This document shows, piece after piece, positions 1-11,323 of a stretch of 64,000 nucleotides of DNA. The position numbers and the translations under genes are program-made. A model generated the notes under the pieces. The model ran no database searches and was not told where the DNA came from. It was given only the letters and a program-made list of their open reading frames with translations. Positions within the stretch are counted from its first letter, which is position 1; the number at the start of each line of letters is the position of its first letter. Source of the stretch: Hevea brasiliensis (taxonomy: Eukaryota > Streptophyta > Magnoliopsida > Malpighiales > Euphorbiaceae); assembly GCF_030052815.1 (NCBI RefSeq), contig NC_079504.1, forward strand, positions 41,795,041-41,859,040. Reading direction: 5' to 3'.

Positions 1-1565
1 TTTATAACTTTTCCACTTCTTAAAGTAATAGCTTGACACTGCTCTCTTGGATTTTCTGGTTGACTTGGAAGCTTTCCAAAAGACTTAGCACTTGAGGAGG
101 ATGCTTGTTGTGCAATCTGGTTTTCCAGCATTCTGTTGTGTGTTTGCATCTGTTCCAGCCTTGCTTTCACCTCTCTCATCTCCTCATCATGCTTATTTTG
201 GTTGGCAAGAATCTGTTGCAATAAAGCTTGATGGTGGAATTTCGTTCTTCTTTGTTTTGGTGGAGAGTTCATATTTTTCTGCTGAAAATTAGGCAATGGT
301 TGCCTATTTTGCTGATATGGAACTTGACTCTGCTGTTGTGGTTGAAAATTCTGATTTTGAACTTGATTTTGCTGATTTCCCCATGAAAAGTTGGGATGAT
401 TCCTCCAATTTGGATTGTAAGTTTGAGAATAAGGATTCCCCATTTGCTTGTTTCCATAATTACCAACGTATGCTGCTTGTTCTCCATAGTCTACTCCACA
501 GCTGGTTGTTTCCTCTGCATAAGCCACTTGTTGTGAACTTCCAGCTGATGATGTTGAACTAACCAACATACTCAAATCTTCCATCTTCTTAGCAAGGACA
601 TTTGTAAGTGCATCAAACTTTGCATTAATCATGTTGAATGGATCAAGATCATACATTCCAGCAGCTTGCCTTTTCTGAGTTGGAGCTGGTCCTCTTGGAC
701 TACTCCAAAGATGAGTATTCTTTGCAATTTTCTCCAATAGCTCATAAGCTTCATCTTCATGCTTAATAATAAATTCTCCTCCTGTTTGAGCATCAATAAT
801 TCCTCTGATTGCAGGAGTGACATTGGTGTAAAAATTCTGATTTATCATCCATTTTGGAATGGCATGATGTGGGCATAATCTTTCCAATTCTTTCCATCTC
901 ATCCATGACTCATAAAGAGTCTCATCTTCTCTTGGTCTGAAAGCTGTCATTTGATTCCTCAACTCTTGAGTTTTTCCAGGTGGAAAATATTGTGCAAGAA
1001 ATGCATCAGTGAGTTGCTCCCAATTTGTAATGGAGTTGTGAGGTAAAGAATCAAGCCAATCCAATGCTCTATCTTTCAAAGAGAATGGGAATAGCTTCAA
1101 TCTTGCTGCATCATCAGACACTCCAGGTTGTTTTTGCATGTCGCAAATCATAGCAAACTTCTTCAGGTGTGTGTGTGGATTTTCAGAAGGATGTCCTCCA
1201 AATTGAGAGTTTTGAATCATTTGAAGAACTCCAAAATCCATCTTGTAACTGTTTGCATCAATCCTTGGTCTTGCTATGCTCTCTCTCAAATCATCAAAAC
1301 GTGGAAAAGCATGGTCCATCATACTTCCCCTAGGCACGTTTGCATTAACAACTTCTTCCCCTTGGGCTTCATTTTCATTGTTTTGACCATTTCCAGCATT
1401 ACCAACACCAATTCTAATTCTTTCATCAGCCATATCTGCTTCTAATTCAGTTTCTCTCGAAGCTTCCTTCCTTCTTCTGGTTTCTTTCTTGTTGGCCTTA
1501 CAAAATTTCTCAATTTCAGGATTGAACAGTAAGGTTGTGTCACTTGAGCTTCTAGCTCTTCTCAT
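1..1565 (-). CDS. gag: Athila-like gag polyprotein, N-terminal 521 codons, open at window edge
   Basis: The frame starts at the ATG at 1565-1563 and stays open for 521 codons to position 1 without a stop. The start lies just downstream of the PBS and is followed by a basic, Ser/Arg-rich leader. Residues about 140-260 form the plant retrotransposon gag core, with the LFPFSLKDRALDWL and ETLYESWMRWKELERLCPHH signatures. Residues about 365-430 are Gln/Asn-rich, and residues about 455-487 are heptad-like with many Glu, Arg and Met. No CCHC zinc knuckle appears before the edge. The product packages element RNA in cytoplasmic particles. The lack of lesions over this length suggests a fairly young copy. 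Confidence 0.93.
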   Translation of the reverse strand, partial: MRRARSSSDTTLLFNPEIEKFCKANKKETRRRKEASRETELEADMADERIRIGVGNAGNGQNNENEAQGEEVVNANVPRGSMMDHAFPRFDDLRESIARPRIDANSYKMDFGVLQMIQNSQFGGHPSENPHTHLKKFAMICDMQKQPGVSDDAARLKLFPFSLKDRALDWLDSLPHNSITNWEQLTDAFLAQYFPPGKTQELRNQMTAFRPREDETLYESWMRWKELERLCPHHAIPKWMINQNFYTNVTPAIRGIIDAQTGGEFIIKHEDEAYELLEKIAKNTHLWSSPRGPAPTQKRQAAGMYDLDPFNMINAKFDALTNVLAKKMEDLSMLVSSTSSAGSSQQVAYAEETTSCGVDYGEQAAYVGNYGNKQMGNPYSQTYNPNWRNHPNFSWGNQQNQVQNQNFQPQQQSQVPYQQNRQPLPNFQQKNMNSPPKQRRTKFHHQALLQQILANQNKHDEEMREVKARLEQMQTHNRMLENQIAQQASSSSAKSFGKLPSQPENPREQCQAITLRSGKVI

Positions 1566-1674
1566 AAAAGATTAAAGTACCTGAAAAAGAACAAACAAAC
1601 ACAAAATGAAAAGATAACAAAGATAAAACTAAAAACAACTAAAATAATCAAGAATTCAATCTTAAACAAACAAC

Positions 1675-1692
1675 TCCCCGGCAACGGCGCCA
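1675..1692 (-). other. Primer binding site, tRNA-Asp type
   Basis: The plus strand reads TCCCCGGCAACGGCGCCA, the 3' acceptor end of plant tRNA-Asp(GTC) including CCA. The minus strand therefore holds the complement that primes minus-strand DNA synthesis. It lies 6 bp inside the LTR boundary at 1699, the normal arrangement. There is no tRNA body around it, so it is not a tRNA gene. Confidence 0.93.
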
Positions 1693-2710
1693 AAAACTTG
1701 ATGCGTCCCAACCGCAAGTGCACGGGTCGTACAAGTAGTATAGAAAAATATCGATCCCACGAGGAGTTGTGTTAATGATTGAATTTTCGATATAAAAGTT
1801 GACTAAATTGAAGTATTTATGAAATTAAAATAATGGATTAATGGGTAATGGAGTATGAAATCTAAATGTGCAAAATTAATATTATATTCAACAATGTATT
1901 AATTAGACTAAAATTGCATCAAATTGAAATAAGCAAGTTGAAATATGGCAAGGTTAAAAATGGCAAGTAATTAAATTCGATTGGAAATTAACAATGGTAA
2001 AAAGGTGATTCCGGAGTTCGGGATTTCATATTCGAGCTATTTTGGGATTTTAAATTGGTTATCCAATCTTATGAAACTAATGGGTTTTAAGGAGATTAAT
2101 TCTTAAATCCTTTGAATTCCCTTTCGAGTGAGACAAAGAGTGCCTTAATCAAACTAATCCTACTTTCGTGGAGTTAGAATTAATTAAGACCCATTAAGTT
2201 CTTTAATTAATCTGTGAGTCCTCTTAATCCTTAGCCTATTTCTAGGTCTAAGTTAATTAAGTCCAATTTCTTGATTATCTATCACAAGGCCTTCTCCTTT
2301 CGGTGCTTCAACCATGGATTAAGAACATAACTTAATGGGATCCTACACTAAGCATGTCATTTAGCATACAAGAAATGAATAAAACTCATTAAGACCACAA
2401 AATATGGATTACCCAATCAAAATCCACAAAATATCTCAAATATTACAACCCTTACTCCAGAATCAAAAGTAAACTACTCACTATCCATAATGCTTACAAG
2501 ATTTGATGAGTTTAAATGGAAATAAAGCTTTAATCTAAGCTAAGAAGTAAGAAATTAAACACTAGAAATGTAGAAAAATGTAAAGGAAGGAAGAAATCTG
2601 CAAATCTTAGTTGAAAATGGTGTGGAAGGTGAAAATGACTCCTCAAATTCTGCTTAGCCTCCTCCTTTTCTTCTTTGCTCCTTGTCTCCTCCTTAAAATG
2701 GGAAAATGAG

Positions 2711-2720
2711 ACTATATATA
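2711..2720 (-). promoter_or_regulatory. LTR TATA box
   Basis: The minus strand reads CTATATATAG about 590 bp from the LTR start, where the U3/R boundary of an LTR of this size could be. Inferred from motif and position only. Confidence 0.5.
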
Positions 2721-2804
2721 GCATTTTTCTGACATGGAGCCCTAAAATAGTATGTTCTAGGAGGAATTATTTGAGAGAATCTCCTGCCAGCTCATTAATG
2801 AACT

Positions 2805-3062
2805 CTTCAAGGGACTGCATAAGTGGACTGCATAAGTTATGCAGTCCCTTATGCGCTTTTGATTCTGGGTCACTTATGCGAAGCTGCATGACTTGGTGCA
2901 TAGGTTATGCACAATTTCGTGAATGTGCATAAGGGAGGCGAGAATGTGCATAGGCTATGCAGTCTCCTTATGCACATTTCGGTTGGTTCTGAAACAGTGA
3001 TTTTTCTCCTTATGCAGATCTGCATAGCTTATGCGGCAAGTTATGCACAATTTGGTCAATGC
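2805..3062. repeat. Cluster of TGCATAAG / CTTATGCA motifs in U3
   Basis: About a dozen copies of TGCATA(A/G)G or its complement occur in about 250 bp, several arranged as imperfect palindromes (GCATAAG...CTTATGC). They lie upstream of the TATA in the sense of transcription. They could be an enhancer array or a structured region; no function is shown. Confidence 0.7.
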
Positions 3063-3312
3063 ATATTTCAGCTTGAAAACTTGTTTTTGACATCTTTTTG
3101 CTGTAGAAGACACTCCTCAATGGCAAAATTCTCTTTAGTCCTTCAAAAACACCATTTTTCCTACAAAACAAAGTAAAAATTACAAATTAGTGCAAAATTG
3201 ACAACTATGAAAAACTAACTAATTAACTAATGAGATTAGCTAAAAATGACTAATAATCAAATAAAATGGCTATAAAATTAGACCTAAATGACTATGCAAA
3301 ATGTATGCATCA

Positions 3313-4531
3313 ATCATTTCCCATAATTGACTATCAAAATATTACCATTGCGTTTACAATGTAAAAAAAAAAAAAATAAAATAAGAACATTTTGTATTTT
3401 TTGCTGAGGGTTGCTGTGTGTCACTAATCAATGACTGCCACATGTACTAAATTACTTCGATTTGTTTAAAAAAAAAAAAAAAAACGATTAACTTGTGTGA
3501 TCCATGACGTAGTCAACCAAGTCGTCTGAGTTTGATCGAACAATTAAAGATTTCATAGACTCATTCAATGAACAATTAATGACAGATGCAAAGATTTAAT
3601 TTAGGAGTCCAATTCAAATATGTGATTGAACAATTAAAATAGACTCATTCAATGATGATGACTAATAAAATAAAAATAAAAAAAAAACATTCAATGAATA
3701 TAGCCACGAAAATAAAGTTTAATTTTTGAATAAAATAGACTTGCTAAAGATTAAATAGAATTACTATTAATATTATAAATTACTGAATTTAAAATATATT
3801 GGCTTAAAATTAAAAAATTTGTTCAATTTACTTCAAATTAAAATTTTTCAAAACAATAATGAAAAACAAATTCAATTCAAATTATAGATTAAAAATCTAA
3901 TATTAAGAAATATATATATATAACATGAGTATGAAGAAATTTCAACAAGGGAAAGATTCCAACAATAATAATGAGATTATGAAAAAAAAAAAAACCATTT
4001 TAAATTGATGAAAAGAATGATGCTTAAATTATACTAGACTTTCCTTTGATGATGTTGTCAAACAATTTAAATTTCAAAGAATAGAAATTGATGATGGTAG
4101 AATTAATAAAGAAAAAAAAAAAGGTTAAGAGGCAATGATGGTTTGAATTTTTTTTTTTTTTATAAGAGTGTTTGTATTTTACTGTTTATATATAATTATT
4201 TCAATACAGTAATAAAAAAAATTTATTTTTTTAAAAAAATTTGTAGTGAATCTATAAAAGCTTTTAAAATAATCGAATAATTCAGTACCCCATTAAAATT
4301 TGATAAGAGTAATAAAAAAAATTAAGTTTTTGAAAAACTACTACTATACCGTAAAAAATTTTAAAATTTCAGCAGCCAATGCCCCCTGGCCTCTGGATAT
4401 ATCCATCTCTGGACCTCGTATCATAAATTTTCTGGTTAAATTGGTCTTATTGACGCATGAGTCTAGTGAGGGACATATAGGAAAATGCTAATTAAATTCA
4501 AATAACTAAAAGAAATGGGATATATTCTGAC
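3313..4531 (-). repeat. Partial intron 1 of TNL copy 1 (duplicate of 40791-42121)
   Basis: This AT-rich stretch matches 40791-42121 almost throughout, including the motif AATGACTGCCACATGTACTA and the block just downstream of the TIR exon donor. It is the 5' part of intron 1 of a TNL paralogue, cut at 3312 by the gypsy LTR. It contains poly(A/T) runs and no coding signal. Confidence 0.85.
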
Positions 4532-5043
4532 CTGCCTTGTAAATTCCATCCAGAAAGATTGGCCACTTGAGTCATAGCAAGTCTCCACCGTTGCACCCTC
4601 TCGTCGTTCTGCTGATAATGTTCAAAGTCATTTTCAAAACTCCCATTATGTTTTCGAACTTCTGATGGATTCACATCATAGAAAATGGGCAAAACTATTT
4701 GGTTGTCAGAGTTCTTGCATTCTAAAATTTTTACGAGTTCATCCAAACACCATGTTGAAGAAGCGTAATTTTTTGAAAAGATGACAAGAGAAATTTTGGA
4801 GCTTTCAATTGCTTTGAGGAGTTCTTGAGAAATAGTTTCCCCTTTCTCAAGTTCTCGATCATCCTTGAATATTATGATCCCTTTTTGACGAAACTCTTTA
4901 CACAAATGACTGATAAAATTCTTACGGGTATCTTCACCCCTAAAGCTAAGAAAAACATCATATTTCCATTGTTGAGAAGAAGAAGAAGAAGAAGAAGAAG
5001 AAGAAGAAGAAGAAGAGTTTTCTTTCATGGCCTTAGGAGCCAT
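4532..5043 (-). CDS. TIR exon of TNL paralogue (copy 1), intact but orphaned in this window
   Basis: The exon begins at the ATG at 5043 and ends at a good donor (CAG|GTCAGAAT, GT at 4531-4530). After an N-terminal Ser tract encoded by (TCT)n comes a complete TIR domain: YDVFLSFRGEDTRKNF, then FKDDRELEKGE, IFSKNYASSTWCLDEL with the Glu expected to be the NADase catalytic residue, and LPIFYDVNPSEVRK. TIR domains of TNL receptors oligomerise and cleave NAD+ to signal immune cell death. The frame has no lesion, unlike the second copy at 42122-42624, where a TGG codon is TAG. The next exon is absent: the intron is cut by a retrotransposon at 3312, so NB-ARC and LRR exons would have to lie beyond the left edge. 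A TIR-only product by intron read-through (about 181 residues) is possible. Confidence 0.9.
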
Positions 5044-5117
5044 GAAAAGCTTTTTAATAGTTTAAATGGGAAGCTTGATGGGTCATTTGTTGTCTTTCTT
5101 CTACAAGCATAGCTTGG

Positions 5118-5125
5118 TATTTATA
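5118..5125 (-). promoter_or_regulatory. TATA box of TNL copy 1
   Basis: TATAAATA on the minus strand, 75 bp upstream of the ATG at 5043. It is conserved at 42701-42708 in copy 2, at a similar distance from that start codon. Confidence 0.65.
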
Positions 5126-6518
5126 GAAGCTACTTTCCATTGTGCAGTGCACTTTCCTAAAACCTAAGTAAAATTATATTTTGTTGTGACAAATTGGAAA
5201 AGCTCTCTTCTCTCGTTGTGATAAATTCAAAGTCTTTTAATTCTACCTTTGAAATTGAAAGCAAAGTTAATTAAGCACACAGCATAAAAATTGGGTCAAT
5301 TTACTCGAATTTTTAGCTGTATAGAAAGGAGAGAGAAAGAGGCGCGTAAAGCTTTAAATGTTAATTTTTCTTTTGGTCCTTAATGTTTTATAGAAGTAAT
5401 AACTAAGTTTTTACATTTTTTAATATTTTTTGAAAAATAGTTTTACTAAGATAATATTGTGAAAAAAAAATGATGTTATAATTATTGAATATTTAATTTC
5501 GATTTTCGATTTTAAGATGAGATTGACAGAGCAAAGGAATGAAATAAATTTTTTATTTTACTTTCAATTAGTTTTTTCTATTATTGTTATAGTTTTTTTA
5601 GGAGGTAAATTATAAAGACAGAGTAGAAAGATAAAGTTTATAAAGAAATAACTTTTTATAAATTTTGAGTAGCCAATTATAAAATGTAAAAATTTTTATT
5701 TAGTCCCTGAACAAGTCATGTAGTACACAGTTAAAAATGAAGACAAATTAACTCAATTTATCAATTTTAAAATATAACTAATTCAATTTTTATATTTTGT
5801 ACTTGATTAAATTTTACTATCAATTTGAAAGATCAAATTAATATTTAGTTTATATATCATGCATTGTGATTATTTTTTTGACAAGTAACTATTATTCAAT
5901 ATTTAATTAGTCATATCGAATTATCATTTAATTAATTCATAATTAAAGAGTTCATTAATTATGCAAAATTTTTAAAATTATAGTATTTCAAAATATTAAA
6001 TTTTATAAAATTATAAATAATTTAACTAAAATATGTTAAGTTTATCTCTTAATAATAATAATAATTATTATTATTATTATTATAATAATTATTATTATTA
6101 AATGATGATCATAATCGTCCATATATAGTATACTTTCAATATATACCTTAAACTATGACCCTGTCTTTATGAATCATTTTTTTCCAATAAGAACATCTGA
6201 TGCCTTCACATTCATCTGATATCAAAAGTAAAGCCCTTTTTGGCTGTTGCTAAAAAAAAAAAAAAAAAAAAATTGGCTGCCTTAACCTTAGCAACTGTAA
6301 TCTCTATAGCATAATCTCAAAATTTTAATTTAATATTACATATTTTTATTTCAATAATATATATATATATATAGTTTAAGTGAGGAGAAGCTCTCAGTTC
6401 AGATTAGGACATACTAATAATTTAATTTTATTAAAAGATTATAGTGCAGTTTAATTATAGTACAGATTATAAAACAATAGTTGATAAAACTTGAATTCTC
6501 AAATTATATATAAAACAA
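5126..6518. repeat. Upstream flank of TNL copy 1 (duplicate of 42709-44160)
   Basis: Non-coding AT-rich DNA that can be followed block by block in 42709-44160. It includes an ATAAT/ATTAT palindromic microsatellite at about 6051-6104 that is longer in the other copy. No gene seen. Confidence 0.8.
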
Positions 6519-7497
6519 CAAGGATGGTAAATAAGTTTTTGGGAAAATTACGTAAAGTTCCCCAACCTATAAACATGTTTTCAATATTATAATTTTTATA
6601 ATGTTCTTCTTATTATTTTAAAGAAACTTTATTGAGATAAATTTTTTTTATAACTTATAATTTAATTTTTTTTATAACTTATAATTTATGTATAATATTT
6701 AAATTAAAATATTAATTTAATTAATTTATATATAAAAATATTTATTTATATAAAATAATTGCACTTTTAATTAAAAGATCAACATTAACAATGTTATTTG
6801 AAATTCTAAATTTTAGATCAAATATCTAAAATTTAAATCTAAATTCATGAATCCAAACATTGATTTGAAATCTAATAGTGGCTCTGAAATTGAAATTGGA
6901 AAAGCTTTCTTCTCGTGACAAATTCAAAGTCTTTTAATTTTACCTTTGAAATTGAAATCAAAGTTAATTAAGCATACAGCATAAAACTTGGGCTAAGTAA
7001 GGTTGAGGATTTAATGCTTGTGAATGAAGAAAATCTCCGTTGATAGCGCTTTACCCCATAATAGACATTTTCGACGCGAGTAGGATTAGACTTAACTCAG
7101 TAGACTAAAAGATACCTATAATTTACTAGAAAAAAAAAAAAAAAAAACATATTTAGCTCATTCCATTTTTTGTTTAGATATACGTCTTCATACAATATCA
7201 TTACTGATGATCATTATGAGCGAATAACACTCTTATGCATAACATATTCTTATCTTAAACACTTGCTTATAACAAAGGTTATAATTTGAAAGCTAAATAT
7301 TCTTAGCATTCACATAAGTAATAAAATCCCAGCTTAAAATTTTTAATGGATAAATCTGGCCATGAGGTTTCAAAAAGTTTCTTCTAGATATTTAAACAAG
7401 TAGAAATTAATAAAATTACTAAAAAAAATAGTGAAAGTCTAGACGCCAAAATTTCAATATTTAAATATTTATTAAAATCAATGAAAATTTACTTAAT
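6519..7497. repeat. Rearranged TNL-flank repeats
   Basis: 6519-6790 matches 47417-47650. 6880-6990 repeats the TNL upstream block also found at 5195-5300 and 42780-42880, so it is a third partial copy. 6992-7030 matches 30852-30890. The rest is AT-rich with poly(A). No gene recognised. Confidence 0.65.
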
Positions 7498-8162
7498 AAT
7501 CAAAGGATAAACTAAAATAAATATAAAAAATTATAAAATGAGAGTGTAGTCTTATATTTGTCACACCCTGCTTCTAGAAAGGAAGAATAAAAACTACCAC
7601 TAATGTTCCCTCTTGCCGCTGCCGCCCTTTAGCCATTTCCAGCGTTCATGAAGTTAAAACCACCGCCTAGCAGCTTCCTTCTGTCATCTATAAATCAAGA
7701 AATGTCCTTTACACTTTGATTTCATCAGGTATTGAAGGAAGACTGACAAAAATCCAGCTTAGTGTTGTTTCAAGAACATGATGGCAGCCCAAAAGTTCCT
7801 TAATTTCTGAAGTTTTGATGTTTAATTTCACAATGGATGTTGGGTAAGTGATTTCTACCATGGTGTTATTCACTGTGTTTACACTCACCCAGTTATTTTA
7901 ATATTTCAGAGCTTTTGGTGTTTCCTGCACTAGTAGTCCTTTGTCTTTAGTAGCTTTCAGGTCTAATGGAGGTTTGGCCAACATGCTTCATGTGAAATTT
8001 GAGATCCTTTTCGGGACTATCTTATATGTGTATGTTTAGGTTGCCTGATTATTGGGCTGTAGACATATTCTTTTTAATCCTGATGTTTTGTTTGAGTATC
8101 ATTCTTTTTTTTGTTTTGGTAAGCAATAAATTTTATTAAAAGTATGAGTTCAAAAAGGAACC
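7498..8162 (+). repeat. Duplicated gene-like fragment, copy A (partner 31215-31866)
   Basis: About 665 bp is shared with 31215-31866 at high similarity. It is less AT-rich than its surroundings. It holds a short exon-like start (ATGGATGTTGG before GTAAGTG at about 7832-7846) and, after an acceptor-like TATTTCAG near 7910, an open stretch reading as a continuing frame (SCTSSPLSLVAFRSNGG). Both splice-like signals are kept in the two copies. The frame stops soon after. I do not recognise the protein. It may be a captured 5' gene fragment or a piece of an unknown repeat. Confidence 0.55.
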
Positions 8163-8212
8163 CAGAGAAACAAATATTACAATTGCATTTACATTGTAAA
8201 AAAAAAAAAACT

Positions 8213-8685
8213 ATTGCATTTACAATGTCACTAATCAATGACTGCCACATGTACTAATCAATGACGTTGTCAACCAAGTCGTCTGAGTTTGACTGGATTT
8301 CACAAGTTTTGATCGAACTTTTCATAGACTCATTCAATGATGATGACTAATAAAATCATTTCATGCTATAAAAACAAAAACATTCAATGAATATAGCCAC
8401 AAAAATAAAGTTTAATTTTTGAATAAAATTGACTTGGACTATTAATTTAAAAATATTTTGAATATTTAATATTATAAATTACTGAATTTAAAATATATTG
8501 ACTTAAAATTAAAAAACTTGTTCAATTTACTTCAAATTAAAATTTTTCAAAACAATAATGAAAAACAAATTCAATTCAAATTATAGATTAAAAATCTAAT
8601 ATTATGAAATATATATATAACATGAGTATGAAGAAATTTCGACAAGGGAAATATTCCAACAATAATAATTAGATTATGAGAAAAA
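8213..8685 (-). repeat. Third copy of the TNL intron-1 segment, truncated before any TIR exon
   Basis: Close match to 41091-41640 and, less closely, to 3412-3990, ending in the shared block ATGAGTATGAAGAAATTTCG. After about 8680 the sequence switches to an unrelated dispersed repeat, so this is a truncated remnant of a further TNL duplication. Confidence 0.7.
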
Positions 8686-10196
8686 CTGTGTGTAGGAAAA
8701 ATGCTAAGGAAGTACGTGAAGACTGGTTCAAGAGTATGTACAGGGAAAATGTTAAGTGAAAATTGGATCAAGACTATAAAATTCTGAGAAAGTGAAAAAT
8801 GAAGTTTAAATTGACTGGAATCCGAATGGTCCTAACTGAAACTCACTCGATTTGCCATCTCTATCCTTGCGAATGAAATTTTAATCTTTAAAATTGAATC
8901 TTTAAAAATAATATAAAATAATTTTTTCCACCTTTATTTGAAAAATGATAAATTTTGATTTGAAATCTAATGGTGGCTCTGAGTTTGAATTGCATATCAA
9001 AAGAAAAAACGAGTAGAAAAAACCCATCAGTTATTGACAAAAGTGAATATTGGACAAGGCCATGTACAGGTAAAATGCTGAGAAAGTAAAAATTGGATCA
9101 AAACTAGAAAATGTTGGGACATTGAGAATTGGATAAAACTAAAAATCACAATGGATAATTGATCAATCCCTATTTAAAGAAGCTGGAGTATTATATAATG
9201 AAGTTTGAGACAAGTTATGATTAAGAAAATAATAGTCACATTAAATTTGGATTAAAATATTTATAAAGTAGTATTATGAAATATATCAAATGCCGCTAAA
9301 AGATTATATTTTCACATTTGTAAAATATTATTTAAGATGTTTATATTATAACATTTGACAAACATTAATATGAGGTACTTTTGTAATATTTTACAAGTTT
9401 TGAAAGAAAATTACTATCAAATATATCAAATATTGATAGAAGATATATTATTTATAATTTTTTTTTTACTTTATAAAAACTAATTGTATATCATAAATTA
9501 ACATGGAAAGTAATCAGAAACTATATTCACTATAAATATTATTTTAAATTAATTATTTAAGCATTACATTTATATTATGTCGTTAGTCCATAGTAGATCG
9601 ATTTAATCAAGAAAAATCTCAAATAATTAAGAATTTCAAAAACAATCTTAAAAATTGGAAGAAACATTTAACAACATTAAAAAGAATAAAAAATCTTCCA
9701 GAAGAACCTTGTGTATGCTGCACTCACCTATCGAAATGAAATAAAACTTAATTTATAAATAAAACTAAACTTAAAATAGCAAATCATATATTAATTCATG
9801 TTTAAATTTCATCTTAACTATATTATTAAAGGGCATAAAAAGACAACAGAAATATACAGTAAAAGAATGCAGAATATTGCAAGAAAAAAACAATTGTTTT
9901 TAACCTACTTAATGGGTTTGCTTCACTTAATAGGCCATTACCGGTCGTCAGCATTCAGCGCCCCTTTTTTTTGGCTTGTTGGCTAGATTCTGCTTTTGCA
10001 TTCTAGTCATGCTTTACTTTATTCTAGATATTTAAAGAAGTAGAAATTTATAAAATTACAGCAAAAAAAAGAAAGGGTAAAAGTCGAGAGATTTAATCTC
10101 CAAATATGTATAACATAAAACAGTGGCCTTCTATTTTTTTTTTCTTCTTTTTAGACGCCAAAATTTGAATATTTAAATATTTATTAAAATTAATAA
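8686..10196. repeat. Decayed dispersed repeats, AT-rich, no gene
   Basis: 8686-8815 and 9061-9150 hold degenerate units of the GGAAAATGCTAAG...TTGGATCAAGACT repeat. 8945-9060 is a copy of the block ending TTTGAATTGCATATCAAAAG. 9480-9870 matches 30480-30800 and 10025-10160 resembles 7380-7490. No coding region is supported. Confidence 0.6.
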
Positions 10197-10795
10197 AATG
10201 ATAATTATATATTGTAATCAATTATACTTAAATTAATGCAATAGTCATTGCATACAAAAATAAATGTAATTATACTTACTTATTTTAATTTTTTTTTCAT
10301 TTATTGTTAATACTACCACCACCACTACTTTGCTACAACTACTACGACAACCACTATCCCGCCTTGTTACCATCACCACCACTACCACCATCACCACCAC
10401 CACTACTTAACCACAACTATCACTACTTAGCTACTGCCACATCTGCCACCATCTAGTCATTACCACCACTACCACTATCTCATTTTGCCACTACCACCAC
10501 CACCACCTAACCATCACTATCGCCGCCACCACTATCATTTAATTAATATTTCCACTTGACTATCGATCACTACAACCACTAACACTTATTATTAATATTA
10601 TAAAGAAATTAAATATTAAAATCAAAATTATCATTACATTACACTATTTATATTTTTATTTTACAACTAAACATAGGAATGTAATGAAAATTACATTACA
10701 TTATATTACAACTATAATTTTATTATATAATTGATTATATTAGATTACATTACGCTTTATCAAACGTAACCTAAATGTGGTTTGATTGGATAAAT
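10197..10795. mobile_element. MITE-like element with (ACC)-rich core
   Basis: TAAT-rich sequence with a degenerate ACC-trinucleotide core (about 10311-10520) and an end reading, on the minus strand, GGTTACGTTTGATAAAGCG. A related end occurs at about 32743 (GGTTATGTTGGATAAACG). This looks like a small non-autonomous DNA transposon family, but I could not fix both termini or a target duplication. Confidence 0.4.
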
Positions 10796-11323
10796 GAATA
10801 TTAGTACTAGTATTCCCTTTGTTGAATCCTTAAGAATAATATAGAATAAAATAAGCTAGCTTATTTTTCCACCTTTGTTGAAAAATGATAAATTTTGATT
10901 TGAAATCTAATAGTGGCTCTGAGTTTGAATTGCATATCAAAGGGAAAACGAGTAGAAAAAACCCATCAAGCATTAACAAAAGTGAATATTGGACAAATAA
11001 ATATAAGGACTCAAAAGGTTAAAGTTTGAAAGAACAACATCAACCATGTTATGTTATTTGAAATTCTAATTCACCTTAATAAGAGGGTTTTTTTTTTTTA
11101 TTGAATACTCCCATTTTAAATTTAAAAATTAAAATTCAGTATTTCATCCAAACAATATATTTTCAAATTTATAAATTTCAAATTTTAAATTTCAGATCCA
11201 ATATTTGAAATCCAAAATTTAAATCTAAATCTATGAATTTAAGCACAACCTAACTTCTTTTTCCACTTTTTTTGTCAAAAATGATAAAGTTTGATATGAA
11301 ATCTAACAGTGGCATAGAGTTTC
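10796..11323. repeat. Dispersed repeat block hosting the first solo LTR
   Basis: Contains the block from TTTTGATTTGAAATCTAATAG through GTTTGAATTGCATATCAAA, also present near 8945, 25570, 48000 and 48185. The copy at 11278 is split by the solo LTR after GAGTTTC and resumes at 16883, which gives several paralogous empty sites. Confidence 0.7.

Larger units (their letters stand above)
1..3312 (-). mobile_element. Ty3/gypsy (Athila-like) LTR retrotransposon, 5' part; rest lies beyond the left edge
   Basis: Reading on the minus strand, an LTR (3312 down to 1699) is followed by a tRNA-Asp primer binding site (1692-1675), a leader of about 110 bp and a gag frame running off the window. Order, primer and gag type fit the Athila/Tat branch of Ty3/gypsy. 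The LTR ends are TGATGC and GCATCA. The flank at 3313 matches sequence at 40791, where no element is present, so the insertion lies in a duplicated TNL intron. The inner TSD copy should be ATCAT at 3313-3317. Only one LTR is in view, so age and completeness cannot be judged. Confidence 0.92.
1699..3312 (-). repeat. 5' LTR of the Athila-like element (about 1.6 kb)
   Basis: On the minus strand it begins TGATGCATAC at 3312 and ends GGGACGCATCA at 1699, giving a perfect 6-bp terminal inverted repeat TGATGC/GCATCA next to the PBS. A TATA element lies at about 2711-2720. The U3 part (about 2805-3062) holds many TGCATAAG/CTTATGCA motifs. The rest is AT-rich and non-coding; the short frames inside (for example 2675-2932 plus) look like chance frames. 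Confidence 0.9.

Noticed and set aside
1675..1692. tRNA-Asp gene fragment
   Set aside because: Only the 3' acceptor sequence is present, with no cloverleaf; its position next to the LTR end makes it a primer binding site.
4825..5112. Plus-strand frame with a poly-Arg tract
   Set aside because: It is the complement of the Ser-tract and TIR exon on the minus strand (same at 42415-42750).
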